A DNA stretch of 64,000 nt from Caryophanales bacterium (GCA_902363455.1 CABJAC010000003.1:186001-250000), one strand, 5' to 3'; shown: positions 44,235 through 53,055, numbered from the stretch's first letter. The notes: generated from the letters alone by a model not told the origin. Numbers and translations: made by a program.

Positions 44235-44613
44235 ACGTTATGTGAATTGCGTATCAATCACTTGTACGGACAACTAAGATTTGATACGATTACTTCGAGT
44301 TCAAGAGGTAGTGATTGACCCCACATCCTCAATCAAGCGCATGGTGACTTCCCCGAGTCAAAAGCGTTTAGGAACTTAACCCGTCTGTTGTGTCTTAATT
44401 GTTTGATCAAGACCCACTTGTTCAACAGATACACCAACGTAAACGACTCGGCATGACTTACGACGTTCCCCCTTAGATCGTCTCATCCTGTTTCGTTTAC
44501 AGGCAGCTCAATCATCATCAGATCCATCCCCGTGGATCGTCGACCTGCCTTATTTGGTATTTGGTATCAAATTAGGTACACACAGAACTTAGTTTAGACT
44601 CCCCGGTCTAAAC
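44235..44613. other. Non-coding gap between the two carotenoid operons
   Basis: About 380 bases without a convincing gene. Its left part holds three mutually exclusive inverted repeats: GTATCAA/TTGATAC (44251-44257 with 44281-44287), TCAATCACT/AGTGATTGA (44254-44262 with 44310-44318) and TGATTGA/TCAATCA (44312-44318 with 44329-44335). The right part (44399-44592) has two overlapping open stretches in different frames, which may be a decayed short gene or chance. A small hairpin GTTTAGAC/GTCTAAAC lies at 44592-44613. Confidence 0.5.
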
Positions 44614-44661
44614 GTCATAAAAAAAAGACCTTGGTCCCCGCCGAGGTCTTTTTTTTATGAC
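44614..44661. terminator. Bidirectional terminator of the convergent carotenoid operons
   Basis: Arms of 21 bases (44614-44634 and 44641-44661) pair along their whole length with a single G-U pair, around a 6-base loop, with long A and T tracts inside the arms, so it works in both directions (crtP end and crtM end). Confidence 0.95.
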
Positions 44662-44673
44662 ATTTTTTTCGTT

Positions 44674-45501
44674 TTAGATGGTAGCCAGTAACTTCATCTT
44701 TTGCCACCGGCTGACGTAAGCGCGTTTCGTAAAGACATCGTACTGATTATCACGTGCTGCATCCAAGATGCCACGATATAGTAACGCGGCAACTTTCAGC
44801 GCCCGACGGCTTTCTTTCGGATAACGGTCAAACGAAGGCGTTGCTGCATCGTAGAGGTATTCGGCTCTTAATGCCAAAGCCTCCCACAACCCTTCAAAAT
44901 TGCCGGACGGTCTTCCTGCAAGCAACGATTCGGTCGTGACACCATATTGATCCATCCAGTCTTTCGGCAAATAGACACGTCCACGTTTCGCATCTTCCCC
45001 AACATCACGCAGAATGTTCGTCAGTTGCATGGCAATGCCGAGTTGAACCGCGGATTCACGTAAATCGGGTTGGTTTGGGGCAAGGATTGGCAGTAACATC
45101 AAACCGACCGTACTCGCTACATAATAGCTGTACTTTTCCGTTTCCTCTAGAGACTGATAACGATTTTTCTCAATGTCCCACCGCATACCTTCTGCCAGCT
45201 CTAAGAAAGGTGTCTCATCCATTTCATATCTAGAAAAGACGTCTGAGAGGGCAATCCATAATGGTTTTTCGATGGACTGACCGGATCGGAACAAACGAAA
45301 CTCTTCTAAAAATTCCGCTAAACTTTCTTTTGGCGTGGCGGATTCATCTACCGTATCGTCGAGGAACCGACAAAATGTGTAAATGGCATACACCGCCATC
45401 CGGTCTTGCTTCGGCAATAAGGAAAAGGCCTTATAAAACGTTTTAGATCCGCTTTGAATCGTCTGTTCACATACTACGTACGCGTTCGTCACTGTATCCA
45501 C
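44674..45501 (-). CDS. crtM: Dehydrosqualene synthase CrtM (C30 squalene/phytoene synthase family)
   Basis: Condenses two farnesyl diphosphates to 4,4-diapophytoene, the committed C30 carotenoid step. The 275 residues contain both Asp-rich motifs: FCRFLDDTVDES (about residue 43-54) and LTNILRDVGEDAKRGRVYLP (about 161-180). Length and context with CrtN/CrtP favour CrtM over C40 CrtB. Start is GTG 45501 with GAGG seven bases upstream, lying 35 bases inside the end of the preceding desaturase gene. Third gene of the minus-strand operon. Confidence 0.93.
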   Translation of the reverse strand: MDTVTNAYVVCEQTIQSGSKTFYKAFSLLPKQDRMAVYAIYTFCRFLDDTVDESATPKESLAEFLEEFRLFRSGQSIEKPLWIALSDVFSRYEMDETPFLELAEGMRWDIEKNRYQSLEETEKYSYYVASTVGLMLLPILAPNQPDLRESAVQLGIAMQLTNILRDVGEDAKRGRVYLPKDWMDQYGVTTESLLAGRPSGNFEGLWEALALRAEYLYDAATPSFDRYPKESRRALKVAALLYRGILDAARDNQYDVFTKRAYVSRWQKMKLLATI

Positions 45502-46939
45502 TTTTCCACCTCATCTCTTGTTCCATTCGATTGACAAGTAATGTCGCTCCCATCATGACGATCGGAACGCCTCCACATGGATGGACAGATGCGCCGACTG
45601 CATATAATCGTTCAATATCAGCGTATGGTTTTGCTTGTGTCTTCAAGGCAGCAGATTGGCGAATCGTCGGTGCGATTCCAAAACTTCCGCCCTCATACAA
45701 TCCAAATTCTTTTGCATCTTGAGGTGTTCGAACCTGCATTTCCATGACCTGCTGTTCGAACCCGGGCACATGCTGCTCGATTTTGGCCAAAATCCGGTCG
45801 ATGAATCCATGCGCCTCGTACCGGTCCCGGTCAAAACCGCGTGGTGATGGAACTAGGGCGTAAACGACACTATCATCCGCTTCCGTTAATGTATCATCCA
45901 CCTTGCTCGGATTAAACAGATACACCGCCGGATGCTCCGGTAACTCATCTTTTTTAAAGATGGATGTCATCAAAGGTTGAAGATCACTTGGCATTAGGAA
46001 ACGATGCACTGGTAGATCCACTTTTCCCTTTATCTTAAAGTACAATAACAGTGTACCGCCGGATGGGACATATTGTTTAGGTTGCTTGCCTTCCACCAAA
46101 TATTCCATCAGCGGGAACTCACCATTCAACACAACGCTGTCATACAGATGTTCCTGTCCGTTGACAAGCACTCCTTTAGCTTGGCCTTCTCTAATCATTA
46201 CACGTTCGACCGGTTGGTTAAACTCGAACCGCACACCCCGTCGAACAAGTTCCTCGTACATCCGCTCCGCCAAGGAGAAGTAACCGCCTTTGACGTACCA
46301 GACACCTTCTTCCTGTTCCCGGTAAGGAATCAAGCCATAAATTGAAGGAGTCGTATACGGATTTCCGCCGATGTAAAACGTCGGAAAACTGTAAGCCATC
46401 CGTAAATACTTACTTTTGAAATAACGCTTCAAATGATCGTGCGCCGTCTCAAGTGCATGCATTTTCACAAGTGGCGCTAACATACTCGGTTGCAACAATT
46501 CCGTTTTGCGGAAATAACTCCGCTCTAAAAATTTCGATACGCTGACGTCATAATCCTTTGCTTTTTGATTCATAAATTCTTGAAAACCGCGACCTTCACC
46601 AAACTGGCGCTCAATCGCTACCGCTTGAGCGACGACATCGGCTTGTTTCGTGACGACTGTCCCGTCGTCGAAATGAAGGTCATACAACGGATCAATCCGC
46701 TCCAGTTCAACCCCGTCGAGACCCGCTTCTTTTAATTGTTCCTGTAGTTTCCCTGGCATTAACACAATCGTCGGACCTTGATCAATCCGGCCACCGGACT
46801 GAAAATCAACGGATGTCAGTCTGCCGCCAGCTCGTGCTTCCTTCTCAAAAATCGTGATTTCAACTTCCGGATAACGTTTTGTTAATAATAACGCGGCATG
46901 TAACGTACCGACGCCTGCTCCAACGAATCCGATCTTCAT
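45467..46939 (-). CDS. Second CrtN-type carotenoid desaturase/oxidase
   Basis: FAD-dependent desaturase-like protein of 490 residues between crtN and crtM. It has DQGPTIVLMP, IYGLIPYREQEEGVWYVKGGYFSLAE and the C-terminal GASVHPCGGVPIVMMGA, all diagnostic of the CrtN/CrtP group. The N-terminal dinucleotide motif reads GAGVGTLHAA, where the third conserved Gly is Thr, and the C-terminal HPGG-type motif has Cys (HPCGG). It could extend desaturation (diapolycopene formation) or act as a second oxidase. It overlaps crtN by four bases (ATGA) and crtM by 35. Confidence 0.82.
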   Translation of the reverse strand: MKIGFVGAGVGTLHAALLLTKRYPEVEITIFEKEARAGGRLTSVDFQSGGRIDQGPTIVLMPGKLQEQLKEAGLDGVELERIDPLYDLHFDDGTVVTKQADVVAQAVAIERQFGEGRGFQEFMNQKAKDYDVSVSKFLERSYFRKTELLQPSMLAPLVKMHALETAHDHLKRYFKSKYLRMAYSFPTFYIGGNPYTTPSIYGLIPYREQEEGVWYVKGGYFSLAERMYEELVRRGVRFEFNQPVERVMIREGQAKGVLVNGQEHLYDSVVLNGEFPLMEYLVEGKQPKQYVPSGGTLLLYFKIKGKVDLPVHRFLMPSDLQPLMTSIFKKDELPEHPAVYLFNPSKVDDTLTEADDSVVYALVPSPRGFDRDRYEAHGFIDRILAKIEQHVPGFEQQVMEMQVRTPQDAKEFGLYEGGSFGIAPTIRQSAALKTQAKPYADIERLYAVGASVHPCGGVPIVMMGATLLVNRMEQEMRWKSGYSDERVRSM

Positions 46940-48426
46940 TTCAAAGCACCTACTTCACTTGTCAATAAGTCGGCTGTAATCCGGGCCGATTCAAAAATCG
47001 TCGGCAGTCCGCTTCCGGGATGCGTTCCCCCGCCTACTAAATAAACATGATCTAATTCTTCAAAACGGTTATGTGGTCTGAAATACATCATCTGTGTCAA
47101 TTGATGGCCCAGGTTAAAGGTTGCCCCTTGGTGTACACCCATCGCTTCCCAGTCATCCGGTGTGAACATTTCTTCCACTTCGATCGCAGCTTCGACACCT
47201 TTATAAGGTGAGCGGTGTTCGAGAGCATCCAACACACGGCGACGTAATTTGGGTCCTTCAATCGCCCAATCAAGTTCCGAGTAATTATTTGGGACCGGTA
47301 CCAGCACATACAAGGCTGATTTGCCTTCCGGTGCAAGTGTCGCATCAATTACAGATGGATTTTGAACGTAGAATGAAAAGTCATCGGATAATTCGAGCGT
47401 CTGTGTCATCTCACGCACGTTTTTCTCGTAATCATCAGCAAAATAAATCGTATGATGCGGTGCATCAAACGTTTTATCGACGCCTAAGTACAGCATGAAT
47501 GTTGAACAAGAGAACTTTTTCCGGTCAATTTTTGGTCGTGACCATTTTTTTAAGACACCTTCCGGAACAAGATGATTCATCGCATGAGCAAAGTCGGCAC
47601 CGACGACGACATCGTCATACATTACGTGTTCTCCCGACTCCAAGATAACTCCTGTCGCGGACTTTCCGTCTAAAATCAGTTGACTGATGCCGGTATTAAG
47701 CTGAACTGTTCCACCCAATTCTTCAATTGCCCGCTTCATCGCTTCTGGAATCTGATTCATTCCTCCGATTGGATGATGAACACCGTACGCATGCTCCATA
47801 TACGATAAAATCGAGAAACCACCCGGGCATTCCCACGCCGACATACCTAAATATTTCGCTTGGAAGGTGAATGCATATTTTAACTCTTCACTCGTAAAAT
47901 AATCTGACAAAACATCATACAAGGAACGACCCAACGACAGTCGTGGAAGAGCTGTGATGACACGGGGTGACAGGTAATCCGTCAACTTATCGTGTTTCGT
48001 CTGTAAAATCGGCATGAGTTTAGCCAGCTTCAAGGCTTGTTCCGCCATGAAACGATCGTACCCTTCTCCATTTCCCGGAAAATGTTCTTCAATCGTCTGT
48101 TTCATCCGATCGCGGTCTGTCGTCATCGTAAAGTGTTTTTTTCCACCGTTGAAATACAACGTATACATCGGATCAAGCGCCTTTAAATCCAAATAATCAT
48201 GCATATTCAAGCCGATGCTCGTAAAAAGATTCTCTAAGATATGCGGCATATTCAAAAACGTAGGACCTCGATCAAATTGATAGTCTCCCACTTGAACGCG
48301 TGACGTTCGTCCCCCAACAATGGATTGTTTTTCATAAACGGTCACGTCTACTCCTCTGCCCGCAAGCAACATCGCACAAGCGAGCCCTCCAGGTCCTGCT
48401 CCAATAACGGCTACACGCTGCTTCAC
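46936..48426 (-). CDS. crtN: 4,4-diapophytoene desaturase CrtN
   Basis: Introduces conjugated double bonds into 4,4-diapophytoene. The 496-residue enzyme has the FAD motif VAVIGAGPGGLACAMLLAG (about 5-23), FDRGPTFLNMP, and the C-terminal VGGGTHPGSGLPTIFESARI, a classical phytoene-desaturase signature. CSTFMLYLGVDK and YVLVPVPN match S. aureus CrtN segments. Starts with GTG 48426, SD GGAGA 8 bases upstream, promoter TTGTGG-N18-TATAAT just before. First gene of crtN-crtN2-crtM. Confidence 0.9.
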   Translation of the reverse strand: MKQRVAVIGAGPGGLACAMLLAGRGVDVTVYEKQSIVGGRTSRVQVGDYQFDRGPTFLNMPHILENLFTSIGLNMHDYLDLKALDPMYTLYFNGGKKHFTMTTDRDRMKQTIEEHFPGNGEGYDRFMAEQALKLAKLMPILQTKHDKLTDYLSPRVITALPRLSLGRSLYDVLSDYFTSEELKYAFTFQAKYLGMSAWECPGGFSILSYMEHAYGVHHPIGGMNQIPEAMKRAIEELGGTVQLNTGISQLILDGKSATGVILESGEHVMYDDVVVGADFAHAMNHLVPEGVLKKWSRPKIDRKKFSCSTFMLYLGVDKTFDAPHHTIYFADDYEKNVREMTQTLELSDDFSFYVQNPSVIDATLAPEGKSALYVLVPVPNNYSELDWAIEGPKLRRRVLDALEHRSPYKGVEAAIEVEEMFTPDDWEAMGVHQGATFNLGHQLTQMMYFRPHNRFEELDHVYLVGGGTHPGSGLPTIFESARITADLLTSEVGALK

Positions 48427-48462
48427 ACGAATCTCTCCTTTTTATCTCTACTCGTTTTAACT

Positions 48463-48492
48463 ATTATACTAATCACATACTAATCCCCACAA
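48463..48492 (-). promoter_or_regulatory. Promoter of the crtN operon
   Basis: Minus strand TTGTGG (48492-48487), 18-base spacer and a perfect TATAAT (48468-48463), 37 bases before the GTG start of crtN. Confidence 0.68.
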
Positions 48493-48514
48493 ATTTGAAC
48501 TGCCCTAAAACTGT

Positions 48515-48547
48515 AAAAACGCCAAGCTTCCTTTAGGAAGTGGCGTT
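48515..48547 (-). terminator. Terminator overlapping the methyltransferase stop codon
   Basis: AACGCCA...CTTCC and GGAAG...TGGCGTT arms form an interrupted stem whose loop contains the TAA stop (48533-48535) of the methyltransferase gene; on the minus strand it runs into five Ts. Confidence 0.85.
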
Positions 48548-49531
48548 AGCTGTCACAATATACCAAGCTCCTTCTTTTAAAAATGGCGAAATCGAGACAT
48601 TTTCAAAACCAGCAGCGTGCAGTTGTTCCGTTAATTCCTCTTTACCTGGTAACGGATATAAATTTTCATGTAAGGTCATGAAGGCATTAAATGCAGCCGA
48701 GAACGGTGCACCGTATTCACTGTCCCGTAATGGTGTGACAAGGATGACCGTTCCGTCATCCTTGACAAAACGCCGGACTCCTTCCAACAGACGAAGGCGT
48801 TCTTCTTTCGGGAAGTAGTATAAAATATTATTCATCATGACACCGTCATATGTTTCTTTGACGTCAAATGTTTTAATATCTCCAACCGCAAAGTCGATTT
48901 CTCCGGTTGTATCCCGGCGTTTCGCTTCTGCGATGACAGACTCTTCGATGTCAATGCCAGCCAAACGAAGTTCCGGCAAGGCTTCATGAATCTTACGTAA
49001 GTAACCGCCGTAGGCACAGCCGATATCGAGTAAGGAAGTTACGTTTCGACTGCGAATGATATGCCGGACTGCAGGAAAGGCAACGGTCTCTACCAAAGCA
49101 GAGGTTTCCGCAACGATGTCCCCATGCTCTTCCCCATCAAATGTTTTTTGCTGCCCCTCTTCCAAGAACTTCGGATAAGAAAACAGCGCAGGTAAATGGA
49201 GTTCCATTAATTCTGACAACATAAAGCCAATACTCCGGTCATCCGATTTCGACAACTCAGGTAAAACATGACGTGTCGCCGTATAACGCAGATCTTTCTT
49301 TTTCAAGTGACCAACAGCCAATCCGACTTCAAACCAGCGTGATAAGGCTTCTGTCGTCAACGGCTGTTTCAAGCGGATTTGCGCTTCCGCTTGCGTGGCC
49401 CCTGCTCCAAGTATGTCAAACAAACCGTATTTATAGCCGATGTACCCATGCCATAACGGTAAAATTGGTTCTGCTCGTTTCATCCACTTTCTTGCCCGGA
49501 AAACTTTTGTCCATTCTTTCAATTGTGCCAC
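48533..49531 (-). CDS. SAM-dependent methyltransferase of unknown substrate
   Basis: A 332-residue protein with an N-terminal helical/winged-helix-like part (about 1-130, LWHGYIGYKYGLFDIL and LTTEALSRWFEVGLAV, as in O-methyltransferases that sense a dimerisation domain) and a class I methyltransferase domain: motif I SLLDIGCAYGGYL (about 167-179), LAGIDIEESVIAEAK and MMNNILYYF. It may methylate a small molecule; its position directly upstream of the crtN operon invites a carotenoid role but it has its own terminator. GTG 49531 has GAGAGGGGA upstream at good spacing; further upstream starts lack an SD. Confidence 0.8.
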   Translation of the reverse strand: MAQLKEWTKVFRARKWMKRAEPILPLWHGYIGYKYGLFDILGAGATQAEAQIRLKQPLTTEALSRWFEVGLAVGHLKKKDLRYTATRHVLPELSKSDDRSIGFMLSELMELHLPALFSYPKFLEEGQQKTFDGEEHGDIVAETSALVETVAFPAVRHIIRSRNVTSLLDIGCAYGGYLRKIHEALPELRLAGIDIEESVIAEAKRRDTTGEIDFAVGDIKTFDVKETYDGVMMNNILYYFPKEERLRLLEGVRRFVKDDGTVILVTPLRDSEYGAPFSAAFNAFMTLHENLYPLPGKEELTEQLHAAGFENVSISPFLKEGAWYIVTANATS

Positions 49532-49592
49532 AAGCGTTCCCCTCTCGATTGCGTAATATATCCCTTTTCCCAAATAACAACAGATTGTAACC

Positions 49593-49637
49593 ACAAAAAA
49601 ATACACGTTTCATCACAAACGGATGAAACGTGTATTT
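49593..49637 (-). terminator. Terminator after the yisL-like gene
   Basis: AAATACACGTTTCATC (49599-49614) pairs perfectly with GATGAAACGTGTATTT (49622-49637): a 16-bp stem with a 7-base loop followed by a T-run on the minus strand. It separates yisL from the methyltransferase gene. Confidence 0.95.
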
Positions 49638-49685
49638 CAGTTAATCAAATGCCTCTTTTCTCTTCACTCCTAAACTTAAAGTCGC

Positions 49686-50066
49686 TTAGAAGAATTGCAT
49701 TCCGTATGGTAATGAGTAACCGAGGAAAATCGTGACTATAGCGAGCACCGCAAAACCAAGCAGGAATCCGGAATACGATTTCCCTTTTTTCAGACGAACC
49801 AGTGTCAGTTCACCAAAAATCAAGACGAGAAGACCGGCAGTGATTTTTGCATGGTATAAACCGTCTGGATTTTCAGACAGTCCCATGATTGTGATGTATA
49901 GATAAAGACCAGTGGCAAACGTTAAAAGTAACAACAAACGAAACGCCATATGGACGCCTTTTGCAGCACTTTTTCCGTTTTTATACATGGAAAATGCAAC
50001 AAAAAATGTGACCAATAATAAAACCCATAATAAGACGTGTGTGTGTACAAATGCAGTAATTGGCAT
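49686..50066 (-). CDS. yisL: YisL family membrane protein (UPF0344/DUF1516)
   Basis: A 126-residue protein of unknown function with four predicted spans (about 9-27, 36-56, 64-82 and 98-118). HTHVLLWVLLLVTFFVAFSMY, the MAFRLLLLLTFATG segment and the end GYSLPYGMQFF match the YisL family (B. subtilis ends in LPIGFQLF by memory). ATG 50066 is preceded by AAAGGAGG at 7 bases; a longer reading would begin 57 bases upstream without SD. It lies 66 bases after the sensor kinase gene and could be cotranscribed with it. Confidence 0.88.
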   Translation of the reverse strand: MPITAFVHTHVLLWVLLLVTFFVAFSMYKNGKSAAKGVHMAFRLLLLLTFATGLYLYITIMGLSENPDGLYHAKITAGLLVLIFGELTLVRLKKGKSYSGFLLGFAVLAIVTIFLGYSLPYGMQFF

Positions 50067-50132
50067 TTTAGTTCCTCCTTTGTTTAATCGTTCCTTACTT
50101 ATCGTAGCTGATTTTTCACACAAGACATAGTA

Positions 50133-52697
50133 TTATTTTCCTGACATATCAACCGTATCAGAAACAACCATGTATTCTGTAACTGTTTGCGGCAGTGATA
50201 CCGTAAACGTACTCCCTTGTTTTTCGATGGACTCAACAGTAATTTCACCATTATGTCCGTGAACGATTTCTTTACAAATCGCAAGACCGAGACCTGTCCC
50301 GCCAATTTTTCGGCTGTCAGAATTATCAACACGGTAAAACTTATCAAACAATTTGGCTAACGCTGTTTTCGGTATTCCAATCCCTTCGTCACGGATCATA
50401 ACATGAACATAATGCTGATCCGCCTGCAAGACCACTTCGATGTTTCCTCCAAGTGGAGAATACTTCACTGCATTGTTCAATAAATTATTCATCAATTGTT
50501 TCATTTTTTCTTCGTCTGCTTCAATCAGTGGACATGTCTCAATCTGTGAATGGAACGTAATGAGATGCTTCGCTGTTGATGCTGCATAAAATTGTGTCGT
50601 CTCTTCAAGAAGCGGACGCAAATCAAGCAATTTTTTTTGATAAGACTGTGTTCTTGCTTCCATTCGCTGGACATCCAAAAAGTCATTGACGAGATTCGTC
50701 AACCGCTCTGTTTCGGAGTGAATGGTTTGTAAGTATTTATCCTGTTTCGATAAATCAATATTACGATTCAACATCAGTTCCGTAAATCCGTAAATAGATG
50801 ACAGCGGCGTCCGCAGCTCATGTGACACTGTTGAGACCAATTCTGACTTAAGGCGATCCATCTCCGTTTCTTTCGTCACATCACGCAAGACCAGCATCGT
50901 CCCTTTACGAATTCCTTCGACTTCAATCGTCTCTACATAAAACTGGATGAATACGACTTGTCCATGAATCGAAAACTGGAGACTGTCTTTTGGAACTTCG
51001 CCACGTAGAATTCCTTCCATATATCGTGAAAATACTTCGGGTTCGTCGACAACAGCATGAATGAGATCCAGACATCCTTGAAGCGTTTCCGTTTTCTTCG
51101 TTCCATGCTGCAACTCCGGAAACAAATCATACAACGGACGATTGACGAACACTTCGTCTTTTCCAGGTTCAATATAGATAACGGCTTCCCGAATCGAATC
51201 CAAAATCCGCTCCGTTTTCGTTTTTTCACGGTTCATTTCATCAAATAACCGCATCCGAAGCAAGGAAAGCGACAGTTGACGCGAAAATGACATGATATCG
51301 CGCATCTGTTCATTCGTAAACTGATCCCGGTAACGGACCAAATAGATAAATGCAATGGCTTCTCCCGATGCCGGATCAAGAATCGGCACTGCCGTCTCAT
51401 ACATATAGTACGGATAAGGCAATGGATGATCACTTGCGACTTGTTTTGAAGAGTGAACAGCTTTTTTCAAGGACTCCGCCCGTTTTAGTAATGAAAAATC
51501 GCTTCCTAGCAACTGTTCGGACAACTCTTCTGTCATCCCGTGCGTCACAATAGAATAAGCGGCACTGTCATCCACAAAAACAAGTGCCCCGATTTCAGAA
51601 TCCGTGATGGTAATCAGTTTTTCAATGATTTCCGGATAAGCTGTCAAGGCTTCTCGAGCCGCTAACGTCTCTGTCAGATCATTGCGATACTGAAGATGCT
51701 GTTCATTTCGCATCGTCAGTTCGAGTGCTTCTTCCAACTCCTGTTGTTGGGCCTGCAGTTCTTCCTGTTGCGCTTGTAATTCCTCTTGCTGGGCCTGTAA
51801 TTCTTCATTTTTTGCCAACAAATGTTGTTTGTTATCTGAAATCGCGCTGGCCATTTGGTTAAAGGATAATGCCAAAATACCAATCTCATCTTTTCTGTCC
51901 GGCACGTCAACATGTGAAATGTCTTCTCCGCTTGCGAGACGTTGGCTGTTTTTTACAAGCGACAGCAACTCTATCGTAATTTTTCGAATAAACGGATAGA
52001 TAAAGAAAATCAACACCCCGATCAATACGATGATGTTTGACAGCCAAATGAATTGAGTCGTCTGAATTTCTCTTGCCAACTGACGGCTGGTCTTTTCCGA
52101 CCAGTCTTCCAGAAAGTCACGGTATCCGCCGAGTGCAAGTTCGCTTTTATTGATTTCTGATAACACATCGATATTTCCTGACGCATCCAGCTTGATTTGA
52201 CCGTTTGCGAGTAATTCTTTTCCGAGCGGGAGTGATGTCAGCGTTTTACCTTTCAAAAAAGACTCTTCCACTGCGCCCGACTCTTTTGCCTCAACGTAAG
52301 ACTGAATCAACGGCAAAATCGCTTTGAAATAATAACCATATAATTCGCGGGAAGAACGGGCGTAATCTTTTCCTTGATCGTAAATCGCATTTTTTTCGAA
52401 CCAACGTGTTTGTTCATCAATCGTTGCCCGCTGATCGATCATTTTTTGATACATGTTCTGATCCCCGATGAGTGCATATCCCCGCATATTGAATTGCAGA
52501 TCCTGCCATTCTTCCCAAAGCGCACCTGCACGTGCGCTTCGTTCCCGAATATCTTCAAGTTTTAACCGCGTTTCCTGCAACTTTGTATCGGTATAGTTGT
52601 AGACAATCAGTGAAGAAATCATCAGTGTCGTTAATACGATATAAAAAGAAGCCATCAACTGGCGTCCAATTTTTCGATTAATCCACTGGATGATCAC
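50133..52697 (-). CDS. Multi-domain sensor histidine kinase (CHASE3-like, HAMP, GAF, PAS)
   Basis: Membrane kinase of 854 residues. Order: TM1 (about 14-34); extracellular helical sensor (35-215) with MRGYALIGDQNMYQKM, similar to CHASE3; TM2 (217-237); HAMP (238-290); a coiled coil made of three EELQAQQ heptads (about 300-325); GAF (345-490); PAS (505-620); HisKA with phospho-acceptor in STVSHELRTPLSS (about 633); HATPase with NLLNNAVKY, DEGIGIP and GGTGLGLAI. Its partner is the receiver-only protein encoded just upstream, overlapping by 20 bases. The stimulus is unknown. Confidence 0.92.
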   Translation of the reverse strand: MIIQWINRKIGRQLMASFYIVLTTLMISSLIVYNYTDTKLQETRLKLEDIRERSARAGALWEEWQDLQFNMRGYALIGDQNMYQKMIDQRATIDEQTRWFEKNAIYDQGKDYARSSRELYGYYFKAILPLIQSYVEAKESGAVEESFLKGKTLTSLPLGKELLANGQIKLDASGNIDVLSEINKSELALGGYRDFLEDWSEKTSRQLAREIQTTQFIWLSNIIVLIGVLIFFIYPFIRKITIELLSLVKNSQRLASGEDISHVDVPDRKDEIGILALSFNQMASAISDNKQHLLAKNEELQAQQEELQAQQEELQAQQQELEEALELTMRNEQHLQYRNDLTETLAAREALTAYPEIIEKLITITDSEIGALVFVDDSAAYSIVTHGMTEELSEQLLGSDFSLLKRAESLKKAVHSSKQVASDHPLPYPYYMYETAVPILDPASGEAIAFIYLVRYRDQFTNEQMRDIMSFSRQLSLSLLRMRLFDEMNREKTKTERILDSIREAVIYIEPGKDEVFVNRPLYDLFPELQHGTKKTETLQGCLDLIHAVVDEPEVFSRYMEGILRGEVPKDSLQFSIHGQVVFIQFYVETIEVEGIRKGTMLVLRDVTKETEMDRLKSELVSTVSHELRTPLSSIYGFTELMLNRNIDLSKQDKYLQTIHSETERLTNLVNDFLDVQRMEARTQSYQKKLLDLRPLLEETTQFYAASTAKHLITFHSQIETCPLIEADEEKMKQLMNNLLNNAVKYSPLGGNIEVVLQADQHYVHVMIRDEGIGIPKTALAKLFDKFYRVDNSDSRKIGGTGLGLAICKEIVHGHNGEITVESIEKQGSTFTVSLPQTVTEYMVVSDTVDMSGK
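51739..51801. repeat. Three 21-base tandem repeats inside the kinase gene
   Basis: Units at 51739-51759, 51760-51780 and 51781-51801 are imperfect copies (pattern TCCTGTTG-TGGGCCTGTAAT on the plus strand) encoding three EELQAQQ heptads on the minus strand. Their number fixes the length and register of the coiled coil between HAMP and GAF. Confidence 0.85.
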
Positions 52698-53055
52698 TCA
52701 GAATCCCTCCTACGACATCAATTAATTCTAGTGGACTAAATGGTTTAGAGAAGAAATAATTGGCACCGATTTCTTCTGCTCGTTCTCGGTCAGACTGTTG
52801 GCTTTTAGCCGTCAACATCATGATTTTTAAATTTTGTTTGTCCGGATGACGTCGCACCTTTTCAATCACCTCAATGCCTGTCATCCCTGGCATCATATAA
52901 TCAAGTAAAACGAGATCATATGATTGACTCATGATTTTTTGATAAGCTTCGTCACCATCTGTCGCTTCATCAATCGTGTACCCTTCGTCTTCCAATGTAT
53001 CGAGAACCAACATGCGTAACACATCTTCGTCTTCCGCCAATAAAATACGTGCCAT
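52678..53055 (-). CDS. Receiver-only response regulator (CheY-like)
   Basis: A 125-residue single REC domain without output domain. Acidic pocket ILLAEDEDVLR (Asp10-11 region), phospho-acceptor in LVLLDYMMPGMTG (Asp about 52), MMLTAKSQ (Thr switch) and YFFSKPFSPLEL (conserved Lys about 103). It precedes the hybrid-like large kinase gene and overlaps it, so the pair forms one two-component unit; output must go through protein interaction or a phosphorelay. SD AGGAGG upstream of ATG. Confidence 0.93.
   Translation of the reverse strand: MARILLAEDEDVLRMLVLDTLEDEGYTIDEATDGDEAYQKIMSQSYDLVLLDYMMPGMTGIEVIEKVRRHPDKQNLKIMMLTAKSQQSDRERAEEIGANYFFSKPFSPLELIDVVGGILSDHPVD

Noticed and set aside
44399..44592. 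Spo0E-like phosphatase gene
   Set aside because: Only LDRLI resembles the family; distance between the helices is about ten residues too short and a frameshift is required, so it is reported only as a possible relic.
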